A DNA stretch of 39,883 nucleotides from Clostridium sp. UBA4108 (GTDB lineage Bacteria; Bacillota; Clostridia; Clostridiales; Clostridiaceae). Within the stretch, counting starts at the first letter, position 1, and each line of letters opens with the position of its first letter. The position numbers were made by a program, and so were the translations under genes. Shown here one piece after another: positions 17,106 through 24,676 of this stretch. Where the stretch lies: contig DFXM01000018.1 of the NCBI GenBank assembly GCA_002381695.1, positions 1 to 39,883 of the forward strand, in the 5' to 3' direction. The notes under the pieces were generated by a model that saw nothing but the letters and a program-made list of their open reading frames with translations, did no database searches and was not told the origin of the DNA.

Positions 17106-17885
17106 ATGGAGAAAGCTGTTAATTACATATCTGTAGATTCAATATGTCCTAATGCATATCAGCCTAGGATAGTTTTTAATGATGACACTATAGAAGAATT
17201 AGCTCAATCAATAAGAGTTTATGGCATAATACAACCAGTTTCTGTAAGAAAAATTACTGAGGATAATTACGAGTTAATAGCAGGCGAGAGAAGATTAAGA
17301 GCAGCAAAGGTTGCTGGATTAACTACTATTCCTGCAATAGTAGTTAATATTAATGATAAGGATTCTGCAGCAATCGCACTATTAGAAAATTTACAAAGAG
17401 AAGATTTAAATTTTTATGAAGAAGCAGTTGCTTATAACAACTTAATAAAAGTACATTCTTATACTCAAGAACAGTTAGCTGTTATTATTGGAAAAAAACA
17501 GTCAACAATAGCAAATAAATTAAGAATTTTAAAATTAGATTCTGAGGTTATTGATACACTTATAGAAAATAAACTTACAGAAAGACACGCTAGGGCATTA
17601 CTAAAATTACCAACAATTGAACTACAAAAAGATATAATTAAAAAAGTTATTGAAAAGTCTTTAAATGTAAAAAATACTGAAGAGTTAATAGAAAGAGAAT
17701 TATTAGCCCTTGCTAATAGTGAAATTGCATCTGACGGGAAGAAAAGAATTAAAGGTGCGTTCAGTCCAGCCATATATGTGAACACAATTAAACAGGTTTT
17801 TGACAAATATGGTGTGGATGCTAAATATAGATCTAAGGAATTAGATGATAGCATTCAAGTTACTATAACCATAAAGAAAAAATAA
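17106..17885 (+). CDS. noc: nucleoid occlusion protein Noc (ParB family)
   Basis: ParB-family CTPase-fold protein, 259 residues. The CTP-binding motif GERRLR is at 60-65. The recognition helix GKKQSTIANKLRILKL (129-144) carries the Gln and Lys typical of Noc rather than the Arg-type helix of ParB, so Noc is the better name. The ParB-like domain begins almost at residue 1 (MEKAVNYISVDSICPNAYQP). The N-terminal amphipathic helix that anchors Bacillus Noc to the membrane is absent, and no upstream in-frame start could supply it. A GAGGG site precedes the ATG. It is followed by a parS-bearing terminator. Its DNA target and function in septum control are inferred. Confidence 0.85.
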   Translation: MEKAVNYISVDSICPNAYQPRIVFNDDTIEELAQSIRVYGIIQPVSVRKITEDNYELIAGERRLRAAKVAGLTTIPAIVVNINDKDSAAIALLENLQREDLNFYEEAVAYNNLIKVHSYTQEQLAVIIGKKQSTIANKLRILKLDSEVIDTLIENKLTERHARALLKLPTIELQKDIIKKVIEKSLNVKNTEELIERELLALANSEIASDGKKRIKGAFSPAIYVNTIKQVFDKYGVDAKYRSKELDDSIQVTITIKKK

Positions 17886-17890
17886 TTAAT

Positions 17891-17933
17891 ATCTTATAAA
17901 TGTTTCACGTGAAACATTTATAAGATGTTTTTT
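17891..17933 (+). terminator. terminator of mnmE-noc operon, built around parS
   Basis: A perfect 36-bp palindrome (17891-17908 with 17909-17926) followed by GTTTTTTT. The centre is parS. Without a spacer the hairpin closes on a tiny loop made from the central CACGTG. The outer arms (ATCTTATAAA) go beyond the 16-bp parS and are explained only by hairpin function. Confidence 0.85.
17901..17916. other. parS: parS site 1
   Basis: TGTTTCACGTGAAACA, a perfect match to the Firmicute parS consensus where ParB loads and spreads. It lies about 7.2 kb from the oriC upstream cluster, between noc and parA. Confidence 0.96.
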
Positions 17934-18262
17934 TATATATATGTTGAATTAATGTGAAGTATCATTATTACATCTATATATCATAAAAATATATAATTAA
18001 ATTATAAATAACTAAGCATAAGATTACTTATAAAAATTGTATAATAGTCATTTTATAAATAAAACCGTTTAAATATATAGTAAATTAGATGAAGATATTA
18101 ATCATAAATATGAAGAAATATGAAAATAGTGCAAATTTATATAAAATGTACTTTAACTAATCTTTATATGCAGATATAATATAGATACAGAAATAAAAAA
18201 TATAATTTTAATTTATGTTATGGAAAGAATTATTTTAAATTAATTCTTTTGGGGGTACAAAC
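17934..18262. other. long AT-rich leader region of parA
   Basis: No gene is visible in these 330 bases. Possible -10 elements (TATAAT near 18030 and 18174) lack good -35 partners; TTTAAC, 17 bp before the second, is a weak one. A 9-bp hairpin (18224-18232 with 18241-18249) ends directly at the GGGGG ribosome binding site of parA, so it may affect translation. Confidence 0.45.
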
Positions 18263-19036
18263 ATGAAAGTAATATGTGTTTTTAATCAAAAAGGTGGAGT
18301 AGGAAAGACAACAATAAATATAAATCTATGTTCATATTTAGCTATGAATGGGAAAAGAGTTTTAACTATTGATATTGATCCTCAGGGTAATACTACTAGC
18401 GGCATAGGAATAGATAAAAAGAAAGTACAAAAATCACTATATAATGTTATGACAGAAGATATAAATCTTAAAGAAATAATTAAAAAGAGTGAAACTGTTG
18501 ATAATCTTTATATAGCACCTTCGTCAATGGATCTAGCAGCTACAGAAGTAGAACTTATTGAAATAAAAAATAGAGAGCAGCTGTTAAAAAATAAAATAAA
18601 AGAATTAGAGAATGATTATGATTTTGTACTGATAGACTGTCCACCATCATTAGGCATACTTACTATAAATGCACTCACAGCTAGTGATTCAGTATTAATA
18701 CCTATTCAATGTGAATTTTATGCATTAGAGGGTGTTGGACAATTAATGAATACAATACAGCTAATAAAGAAATCTTTAAATAAAAACCTTCAGATTGAAG
18801 GAGTAGTAATGAGTATGTACGATAGTAGAACTAAATTATGTAATGAAGTAGTAAGTGAGGTTAAAAAATACTTTAAAGAGAAAGTTTATGACACTTTAAT
18901 TCCTAGAAATATTAAATTGGCAGAATCACCAAGCTATGGACTGCCCATAATGTTATATGATGATAAATGTAAAGGGGCAGAAGCTTTTGAAGAATTATGT
19001 GAAGAATTTTTAAATAAACAAGAGGTGAGAAATTAG
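18263..19036 (+). CDS. parA: chromosome partitioning ATPase ParA (Soj)
   Basis: Deviant-Walker ATPase that cycles on the nucleoid with ParB and, in Bacillus, regulates DnaA. The Walker A variant KGGVGKTT (residues 10-17) has the signature lysine; Walker A' gives DIDPQGNTTSG and Walker B DFVLIDCPPSLG. The length, 257 residues, is normal for chromosomal ParA without an N-terminal HTH. The ATG follows TTTTGGGGG. Its TAG stop overlaps the GTG start of parB by one base, so translation is coupled. Confidence 0.95.
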   Translation: MKVICVFNQKGGVGKTTININLCSYLAMNGKRVLTIDIDPQGNTTSGIGIDKKKVQKSLYNVMTEDINLKEIIKKSETVDNLYIAPSSMDLAATEVELIEIKNREQLLKNKIKELENDYDFVLIDCPPSLGILTINALTASDSVLIPIQCEFYALEGVGQLMNTIQLIKKSLNKNLQIEGVVMSMYDSRTKLCNEVVSEVKKYFKEKVYDTLIPRNIKLAESPSYGLPIMLYDDKCKGAEAFEELCEEFLNKQEVRN

Positions 19037-19896
19037 TGAAAAAAACATCTGTACTAGGTAAAGGATTAGCCTCTTTAATACCGGAGGAAAATTTTGAAGA
19101 GCATAGTGAAGAAAAAAATACAGCTCTAAATATATCTATGAACTTGATAAAGGCTAATAATGATCAACCAAGAAAATTTTTCGATGACGAAAAATTAATA
19201 CAATTATCACATTCTATAAAGGAACATGGTGTGATTCAACCTATAGTATTAAAAAAAAATGGTGATACATACATTATTATAGCCGGAGAAAGAAGATGGA
19301 GAGCAGCAAAACTAATAGGTTTAAAGGAAATACCTGCTATAATTAAAGATTTATCGGATAGAGCAGTTTTAGAAGTATCATTGATTGAAAATATAATAAG
19401 AGAAGATCTAAATCCTATAGAAGAAGCTAGTGCCTATAGAAAATTGATAGATGAATTTAACTTAACTCAAGATGAAATAGGAAAACAAGTATCAAAATCT
19501 AGAAGTGCTATTGCTAACTCTATAAGACTGCTTAATTTAGATACTAGAGTTCAAGGATATTTAATAGAGGGCATTATTACAGAAGGACATGGTAGAGCTT
19601 TGTTAGCAATAACTGATAATAATCTACAATATGATATAGCGCAGAAAATTATTGATGAGAACTTAAATGTAAGGCAATTAGAAAAATTGATAAAAGTTCT
19701 AAACAATCCTCAAAAAAGTGATCAGAATAAGAAAAATACTGTGCTAAATCCACACTATAAAGATTTACAAACAAAATTAGAAGGATATTTCAATACAAGA
19801 ATTAACATTAGTAATAACAATAATAAAGGTAAAATTGAAATTGAATATTACTCTGAAGAAGATTTAGAAAGAATATTAGATTTAATAAAGATGTAG
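19036..19896 (+). CDS. parB: chromosome partitioning protein ParB (Spo0J)
   Basis: CTP-dependent clamp that loads at parS, recruits SMC and stimulates ParA ATPase. The N-terminal ParA-stimulating segment LGKGLASLIP is at residues 7-16. The GERRWR CTP motif is at 84-89. The central HTH is Arg-type (SKSRSAIANSIRLL), which is parS-specific. A variable linker and a C-terminal dimerisation domain follow. The start is GTG at 19036, after AGGTGAG inside parA. Both parS sites flank the parA-parB-DUF4446 unit. Confidence 0.95.
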   Translation: MKKTSVLGKGLASLIPEENFEEHSEEKNTALNISMNLIKANNDQPRKFFDDEKLIQLSHSIKEHGVIQPIVLKKNGDTYIIIAGERRWRAAKLIGLKEIPAIIKDLSDRAVLEVSLIENIIREDLNPIEEASAYRKLIDEFNLTQDEIGKQVSKSRSAIANSIRLLNLDTRVQGYLIEGIITEGHGRALLAITDNNLQYDIAQKIIDENLNVRQLEKLIKVLNNPQKSDQNKKNTVLNPHYKDLQTKLEGYFNTRINISNNNNKGKIEIEYYSEEDLERILDLIKM

Positions 19897-19935
19897 CTTA
19901 TATTTTATATTATTTAAAGAAAGGATGAATTTCTA

Positions 19936-20445
19936 GTGAACGAGGTATTAGCATTAATAAATGAATATGGAACAATAATAACAATTGCACTTATTGCTTT
20001 AGTTTTTATATTAATTATTGTTGTAATTGTATGTCTTACGTCATTAAGTAAGCTTGAAAAGAAATATAGAAGACTTATGCGAGGAAATAATAATAAAAAT
20101 TTAGAAGAGTTGCTTTTAAATTATTTAGATAAGATAGATGAAATGAAAGAAGCTACGGATAAAATAGAAGGTATTTGTGAACATACAAGCAGTTTAACTA
20201 CGGCATGTATACAAAAACTTTCAATAGTAAGATATAAGGCTTTTGAAGATGTAGGAAGTGATTTAAGTTATTCACTTGCATTATTAGATGGAAATAATAA
20301 TGGTGTAATATTAACAAGTATATATGCAAGGAATGAAAGTACAACCTATGCAAAACCTATTGATAAAGGTATCTCTAGATATGATTTATCTGAGGAAGAA
20401 GAAAAAGTTTTATATCAGTCAATGAATTCACAATCTAAAAGATAA
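19936..20445 (+). CDS. DUF4446 membrane protein
   Basis: A 169-residue protein of unknown function commonly found just after parB in clostridia. One strong membrane segment lies at residues 12-36. A basic, probably cytoplasmic linker and a helical stretch follow (about 40-90), then the DUF4446 domain with SIVRYKAFEDVGSDLSYSLA and LLDGNNNGVILTSIYARNES. The start is GTG at 19936, after AAAGGATG. It lies 39 bp from parB and ends inside a parS-bearing terminator. The fixed context suggests a link between chromosome segregation and the membrane, but that is inference. Confidence 0.8.
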   Translation: MNEVLALINEYGTIITIALIALVFILIIVVIVCLTSLSKLEKKYRRLMRGNNNKNLEELLLNYLDKIDEMKEATDKIEGICEHTSSLTTACIQKLSIVRYKAFEDVGSDLSYSLALLDGNNNGVILTSIYARNESTTYAKPIDKGISRYDLSEEEEKVLYQSMNSQSKR

Positions 20446-20477
20446 AATGTTTCACGTGAAACATTTTATCTTTTTTT
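20437..20477. terminator. bidirectional terminator after DUF4446, built around parS
   Basis: A perfect 38-bp palindrome (20437-20455 with 20456-20474) followed by more T. The left side is A-rich, so it can also stop the converging yyaC transcript. The DUF4446 stop codon is in the left arm. The arms outside parS differ from those of the first parS-terminator. Confidence 0.85.
20448..20463. other. parS: parS site 2
   Basis: A second perfect TGTTTCACGTGAAACA, 2.5 kb from the first, between DUF4446 and yyaC. Confidence 0.96.
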
Positions 20478-20569
20478 ATTAAAATAAATTTAACTTTAAA
20501 TACCTATGATCTTTTCAAATACAATATATGTAGTATATTTAAAAAAATTATTTATAATAGAATAAAAAA

Positions 20570-21181
20570 TTATTGAATCTCTAAATCATTTAATAAAGAT
20601 GATAAGTTATTAGTTAAAGATGAGTGTTTTTTACTACCTATTGTTTTTATTATGGAATGATATATACCAGAAGATATAGCTTCAGCTAAACTCATAACAG
20701 TATATAATCTAGTATTTTGTAACACCATAAATTCAAGAGAACCTGATATGTTAACAATTCCAGTTATGCTTAAATCCCCAATTTGGGGTAAGTTTTTATT
20801 AAGAGCTGCACCTGGAGTAAGTGGCTTTGAATCGATAATAATTTTTCCTACATTCTGCAGAGATCCTAAGGCTGCATCAACAGCAATTATAAATGGATTA
20901 TTATGATTATTAAATATATAATCACAAGTAGAAGCGAGATTCTTGGCATGAACAGGGTTTTCTAAGTTGCCATATACAAAAACTTTATCTCTATTTAAAA
21001 ACTTCAATTTATCACCAACTAATGGTCCAAGGCTATCCCCAGTAGATCTATCAGTTCCAATACAAAGGATTATAATATCTCTATCATGTTTTACTACATT
21101 ACACAATTCACAACATAAAAGCTCTCTTATATTGCAAATACAATCTTTAGATAAGGTATCAATAATAATTTTATTTAGCAA
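20570..21181 (-). CDS. yyaC: YyaC family protein (DUF1256, spore-protease-like)
   Basis: Sporulation-associated protein with a fold related to germination/hydrogenase-maturation proteases. Visible motifs are CIGTDRSTGDSLGPLVGDKL, NLENPVHAKNL, AVDAALGSLQNVGKI, the conserved PGAALNKNLPQIGDLSITGIV and a C-terminal ISSGI. Catalytic function is not established. I prefer TTG at 21181, which has GGAGGTG 6 bases before it. An ATG at 21196 lies upstream of that site with no site of its own, but would add only 5 residues. It follows the aminotransferase gene on the same strand. Confidence 0.85.
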   Translation of the reverse strand: MLNKIIIDTLSKDCICNIRELLCCELCNVVKHDRDIIILCIGTDRSTGDSLGPLVGDKLKFLNRDKVFVYGNLENPVHAKNLASTCDYIFNNHNNPFIIAVDAALGSLQNVGKIIIDSKPLTPGAALNKNLPQIGDLSITGIVNISGSLEFMVLQNTRLYTVMSLAEAISSGIYHSIIKTIGSKKHSSLTNNLSSLLNDLEIQ

Positions 21182-21247
21182 TAGTAACACCTCCATTTAT
21201 TAGAAAGTATTACCAATAACAATTATACATATACATATTTATATATT

Positions 21248-22402
21248 TTAAACCATTTTTAAAACATTATGAATAGCATCGATGGTATACTTTACATCCT
21301 TAATATCATTAAAGTAACCAAAACTAAAACGCAAAGTTCCATTAGGATAAGTTCCTATAGTTTTATGTGCTAATGGAGCACAATGAAGACCAGTTCTAGT
21401 AATAATCCCATATTCACTATCTAATAAGAAACCTAACTCACTATTATCTATTTTAGAAGAGTTTATAGATATAGTTGAAGTTCTTTTATTTGTATCAACA
21501 TAACCATAAAGTTTTATGGTTGGAATATTAAGAACTTCTTCTAAAAAATTTCGTGTTAAATAATCTTCATGATCTTTAATGGAAGATAAACCTTGACTTT
21601 TAATAAAATTAATACCCTCTAATAAGCCTGCGATTGCAGGAGCATTCATGGTACCGCTTTCAAATTTATCTGGTAAAAAATCAGGTTGAATTATATCAGA
21701 AGATACACTTCCAGTTCCACCCACAATTATAGGTTTACAAATACTGTTGAATTCATCATCTATAATAAATCCACCTATGCCTTGAGGTCCCAAAAGGCTT
21801 TTATGACCAGTAAAGGCTAGTGCATTGCAATTTAATTTTTTAAAATCAAGGTCGATAACACCAGCAGTTTGTGCACTATCTATAATAAAATAAACTCCTC
21901 TTTCCTTGCAAATAGCACCTATTTCTTCAAGAGGTTGTATGGTACCAGCAACATTAGAACCATGAGACAACACAACTAACTTAGTATTATATTTAATAGT
22001 GTTTTTAAATACATCTAAATCTATTTCACCATACTCATTACATTTTATAATATCCAACTCTATCAAACCTGTAGAATGAAGTTCATTAAGAGTTCGTAAA
22101 GTACTATTATGATCCATAGACGAAGTTATTACATGCCAACCTTGTTTTGCAGCACCCTTAATAAGCATATTAAGAGAATATGTAATGTTAGGAGTGAATA
22201 TAACATTTTCTTCCTTATTAAAATTAAAGAAATCAGCTAGCGCATATCTACATTGGAAAATTACTTTATTACCACTTAAAGAAGCTGTGGATGCTCCTCT
22301 ACCAGGGTTTCCTCCAATAGTAGTCATATAATTTATTACGCTATTATACACATTAGTTGGTTTTGGAAAAGAAGTAGCAGCATTATCTAAATAAACTTTC
22401 AT
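21248..22402 (-). CDS. class V aminotransferase, cysteine desulfurase/selenocysteine lyase-like
   Basis: PLP enzyme of the cysteine desulfurase fold, 384 residues. The N-terminus is MKVYLDNAATSFPKP. His98 (SSMDHNS), the Asp175-x-x-Gln178 pair (DSAQ) and the PLP lysine Lys201 (TGHKSLLGPQG) are present. Cys341 (RTGLHCAPLAHK) is at the catalytic cysteine position. It resembles the family named after E. faecalis EF2568, seen near selenium genes, rather than housekeeping IscS/SufS. The ATG at 22402 follows TAGGAGG; an ATG ten codons upstream has no site. It diverges from yedF, which is also a selenium/sulfur-type gene, and shares a 230-bp control region with it. The substrate is uncertain. Confidence 0.82.
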   Translation of the reverse strand: MKVYLDNAATSFPKPTNVYNSVINYMTTIGGNPGRGASTASLSGNKVIFQCRYALADFFNFNKEENVIFTPNITYSLNMLIKGAAKQGWHVITSSMDHNSTLRTLNELHSTGLIELDIIKCNEYGEIDLDVFKNTIKYNTKLVVLSHGSNVAGTIQPLEEIGAICKERGVYFIIDSAQTAGVIDLDFKKLNCNALAFTGHKSLLGPQGIGGFIIDDEFNSICKPIIVGGTGSVSSDIIQPDFLPDKFESGTMNAPAIAGLLEGINFIKSQGLSSIKDHEDYLTRNFLEEVLNIPTIKLYGYVDTNKRTSTISINSSKIDNSELGFLLDSEYGIITRTGLHCAPLAHKTIGTYPNGTLRFSFGYFNDIKDVKYTIDAIHNVLKMV

Positions 22403-22631
22403 TTGTACGCCTCCTATTATTAGATTATTCAATGAATATGGATAAGACTATTTATATTACAAATAAGATTTAATTTTGCTATTTTGATATAATGTATTTA
22501 TATAGGCAAGTTAGACTTACGAACTATATCTATAATAATGATACACTATAGGCTAAAAACATACACTATAAATTTTAAATATAAGGACTGAAAAAACTAT
22601 AAAATAATATATATTTTAGGAGGCAGAAATT
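22403..22631. promoter_or_regulatory. divergent control region with 20-bp-spaced direct repeats
   Basis: Intergenic DNA between the leftward aminotransferase and rightward yedF. Two copies of ATACACTATA (22541-22550 and 22561-22570) lie exactly 20 bp apart, about two helical turns. A TATAAT lies near 22486. No consensus promoter pair was certain for either gene. The phased repeats could be a regulator site; this is inferred. Confidence 0.45.
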
Positions 22632-23228
22632 ATGAGTAATATAATCGATTGTAAAGGAATGAATTGTCCATTACCTGTTATAAATACAAAAAAATATTTT
22701 GATTCTATAGACAAGGGAAGTAGTATAACCATAGTAGATAATGAAGTAGCTAAAAATAATATTGTTAAATTTGCTAAAAGTAATGGATTTAATCATGATG
22801 TAACTACAGAGGGAAATTTATTTCATATTAAGATAACAAAAGGTGAAAATATGGAGCAAGAAGTTAATAATGTTAAAAAAGAAGAAAATAAAAAAAGTTT
22901 TACAATAGTAGTTGGCTCAGATAGATTAGGAAATGGTGATGATGTATTAGGAGAAGCATTAATGAAAAGTTATATGTTCGCATTGTCAGAAGCTAATGAA
23001 GTTCCGAACAATTTATTATTTCTAAATGGTGGGGTTAAACTAGTTGTGGAAGACTCTCTAGTTCTAGATAGTATAAAAAAATTAGAGGAAAGAGGAGTAA
23101 ACATACAAAGTTGTGGATTGTGTTTAGATTTTTATAAAATAAAAGAAAAATTAGCTATTGGAGAAATTACAAATATGTATGCTATAATAGAGATAATGAA
23201 TAGTAGTGATAAAACTATCAAATTATAA
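22632..23228 (+). CDS. yedF: YedF, sulfurtransferase-like selenium metabolism protein
   Basis: A 198-residue two-part protein. Residues 1-72 form a TusA-like domain with the active-site motif CPLP (12-15, in DCKGMNCPLPVINTKK). Residues 89-198 form a DsrE-like domain (SFTIVVGSDRLGNGDDVLGE, NGGVKLVVEDS) with SCGLCLDFYK, which contains Cys161 and Cys164. This architecture is the YedF family associated with bacteria that use selenium. It may carry persulfide or selenide on Cys12. A GGAGG site precedes the ATG. DUF3343 follows in the same operon. No selD is in the window. Confidence 0.85.
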   Translation: MSNIIDCKGMNCPLPVINTKKYFDSIDKGSSITIVDNEVAKNNIVKFAKSNGFNHDVTTEGNLFHIKITKGENMEQEVNNVKKEENKKSFTIVVGSDRLGNGDDVLGEALMKSYMFALSEANEVPNNLLFLNGGVKLVVEDSLVLDSIKKLEERGVNIQSCGLCLDFYKIKEKLAIGEITNMYAIIEIMNSSDKTIKL

Positions 23229-23252
23229 ATTTTCATCTAGGAGAATCTGTTT

Positions 23253-23504
23253 ATGAATAATTTCTATATAATAACTTTTAATAATACTCATGAAGCTATG
23301 AAGGGGGAAAGTCTTTGTATTGAAAAAAAAATTAAAGCTACTATGATGCCAACCCCTACATATATAACTAAGAGTTGTGGTATAAGTCTTAAATTGAATA
23401 AAGATGTAAAAGAAGAGTTAGAATCTATAGTATGTAATGGTGAGCTAAAATATAAGTCAATTTTCCAATTTAAAGATGGTAAATTAGCAGAAATAAACTT
23501 TTAA
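23253..23504 (+). CDS. DUF3343, putative Se/S carrier-like protein
   Basis: An 83-residue protein. The N-terminal FYIITFNNTHEAMKGE strand-helix and the conserved PTPTYITKSCGISLKL segment, with Cys42-Gly43, fit the DUF3343 family. The cysteine is the likely functional residue. The family often accompanies YedF and class V aminotransferases of selenium/sulfur metabolism. The ATG follows TAGGAGA. It lies 24 bp after yedF. Confidence 0.8.
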   Translation: MNNFYIITFNNTHEAMKGESLCIEKKIKATMMPTPTYITKSCGISLKLNKDVKEELESIVCNGELKYKSIFQFKDGKLAEINF

Positions 23505-23521
23505 AAGATAAACAGGATATT

Positions 23522-23561
23522 AAACACCTCTAAATAAAGTATATTTTAGGGGTGTTTTAGA
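23522..23561 (+). terminator. terminator of yedF-DUF3343
   Basis: A 13-bp stem (23522-23534 with 23545-23557, one G-U pair), 10-base loop, then a short T-run (TTTT) that begins inside the stem. Confidence 0.75.
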
Positions 23562-23586
23562 GTTAATTTAAATAGGAGGTATGTAT

Positions 23587-23784
23587 ATGAAGGAGTTTGA
23601 CCTAAATGATATAGTTGAGACAAAAAAAACTCACCCTTGTGGGAGTAATCGGTGGCAGGTAATAAGAATGGGGGCAGATATAAAGATAAAGTGTTTAGGT
23701 TGCGATAGAATAATAATGTTGCCGAGAAAAAAATTTGAAAATAGTATAAAAAAGGTCATAAAAAGTGATGAAATTAGTAAGTAA
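23587..23784 (+). CDS. DUF951 family protein
   Basis: A 65-residue protein. It has THPCGSNRWQVIRMGADIKIKC then LGCDRIIMLPRKKFE, the hallmarks of DUF951 (YyzM of Bacillus). Cys18, Cys36 and Cys39 could bind a metal, but a fourth ligand is not clear. Function unknown; it is widely conserved just upstream of rpsF. I choose the ATG at 23587, 7 bases after GGAGG; an ATG two codons earlier is too close to that site. Confidence 0.85.
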   Translation: MKEFDLNDIVETKKTHPCGSNRWQVIRMGADIKIKCLGCDRIIMLPRKKFENSIKKVIKSDEISK

Positions 23785-23806
23785 AAATTTAAATTATAAA
23801 TTTTAG

Positions 23807-23835
23807 TTGATTTATATAAGCATTAGTGATAAAAT
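23807..23835 (+). promoter_or_regulatory. promoter of rpsF-ssb-rpsR
   Basis: TTGATT (23807-23812), 17-bp spacer, TAAAAT (23830-23835). Transcription would begin just upstream of the S6:S18 leader structure. Confidence 0.65.
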
Positions 23836-23844
23836 ATATTGATG

Positions 23845-23890
23845 TAATCCCTGCTGTGTAAAACACAGCCGTTAGTCCGAGGGGAGGAGG
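23845..23890 (+). ncRNA. S6:S18 autoregulatory leader of rpsF
   Basis: An outer stem CCCT (23849-23852) with AGGG (23880-23883) encloses a 7-bp hairpin GCTGTGT/ACACAGC (23853-23859 with 23863-23869). The asymmetric 3' loop contains CCG motifs (CCGTTAGTCCG), and the helix abuts the GGAGGAGG ribosome binding site. This fits the known Firmicute rpsF leader that mimics the S6:S18 site of 16S rRNA. Binding of the complex would shut down translation of rpsF-ssb-rpsR. Confidence 0.85.
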
Positions 23891-23898
23891 TGAAACTA

Positions 23899-24186
23899 AT
23901 GAGATCATATGAAACTATTTTCATATTACACCCATCATTAGACGAAGAAGCTGTTAAAGCTAACGTTGAAAAATTTAAAGGTGTAATAGAAAACAATGGT
24001 GGAGAAATCGAAAACATTGACCTATGGGGTAAGAGAAAATTAGCTTACGAAATAGCTAAAGTTAACGAAGGTTTCTACACATTAATCAATTTTAAATCTA
24101 ACACTGAATTACCTAAAGAGTTAGACAGAGTATTCAGAATTACAGACAGTATTATAAGACATATCATAATAAATCCAGAGAACTAA
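23899..24186 (+). CDS. rpsF: 30S ribosomal protein S6
   Basis: A 95-residue S6: MRSYETIFILHPSLDEEAVK, the conserved WGKRKLAYEIAKVNEGFY, and LPKELDRVFRITDSIIRHII. It pairs with S18 on the small-subunit platform. The ATG at 23899 follows GGAGGAGGTG at good distance; the GTG three codons upstream is part of that site. It leads rpsF-ssb-rpsR. Confidence 0.97.
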   Translation: MRSYETIFILHPSLDEEAVKANVEKFKGVIENNGGEIENIDLWGKRKLAYEIAKVNEGFYTLINFKSNTELPKELDRVFRITDSIIRHIIINPEN

Positions 24187-24202
24187 TATAGGTGGTGAAA
24201 GT

Positions 24203-24652
24203 ATGAATAAAGTTGTTTTAATCGGAAGATTAACTAAAGACCCAGAACTTAAATTTACACCAGGAAGTGGAACAGCCGTAACGACTCTAACACTTGCTGT
24301 TAATAGAAGATTTAAGAAAGAGGGCCAACCAGAAGCTGATTTCATTCCTATAGTTGTATGGGGTAAGCAAGCGGAAAGTACTGCTAACTACATGAGTAAA
24401 GGTAAACTTTTAAGTGTGGCAGGTAGAATCGAAACGCGCTCATACGAAGCTAAAGACGGTACTAGAAGATATGTTACTGAAGTAATAGCTGATGAGGTAC
24501 ACTTCCTTGAGTGGGGTGGAAATAAAGCTTCATCAACAGCGACAGCAACGAATACAAATTCTAATTTATACGATGGATCATCTTTTCCAGATGATTACTT
24601 CGGAGGGGACAATATGACTCCAGTCGCAGATATGGATGATATCCCCTTTTAA
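24203..24652 (+). CDS. ssb: single-stranded DNA-binding protein
   Basis: OB-fold protein, 149 residues. The N-terminus MNKVVLIGRLTKDPELKFTP and the core FIPIVVWGKQAESTANYMSK match essential SSB. A flexible Ser/Thr/Asn-rich linker (about 110-140) is followed by the acidic tip MDDIPF, which binds replication and repair partners. It sits between rpsF and rpsR, as in most Firmicutes. Confidence 0.96.
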   Translation: MNKVVLIGRLTKDPELKFTPGSGTAVTTLTLAVNRRFKKEGQPEADFIPIVVWGKQAESTANYMSKGKLLSVAGRIETRSYEAKDGTRRYVTEVIADEVHFLEWGGNKASSTATATNTNSNLYDGSSFPDDYFGGDNMTPVADMDDIPF

Positions 24653-24676
24653 TATTTAGGTGAGGAGGTAAGAACC

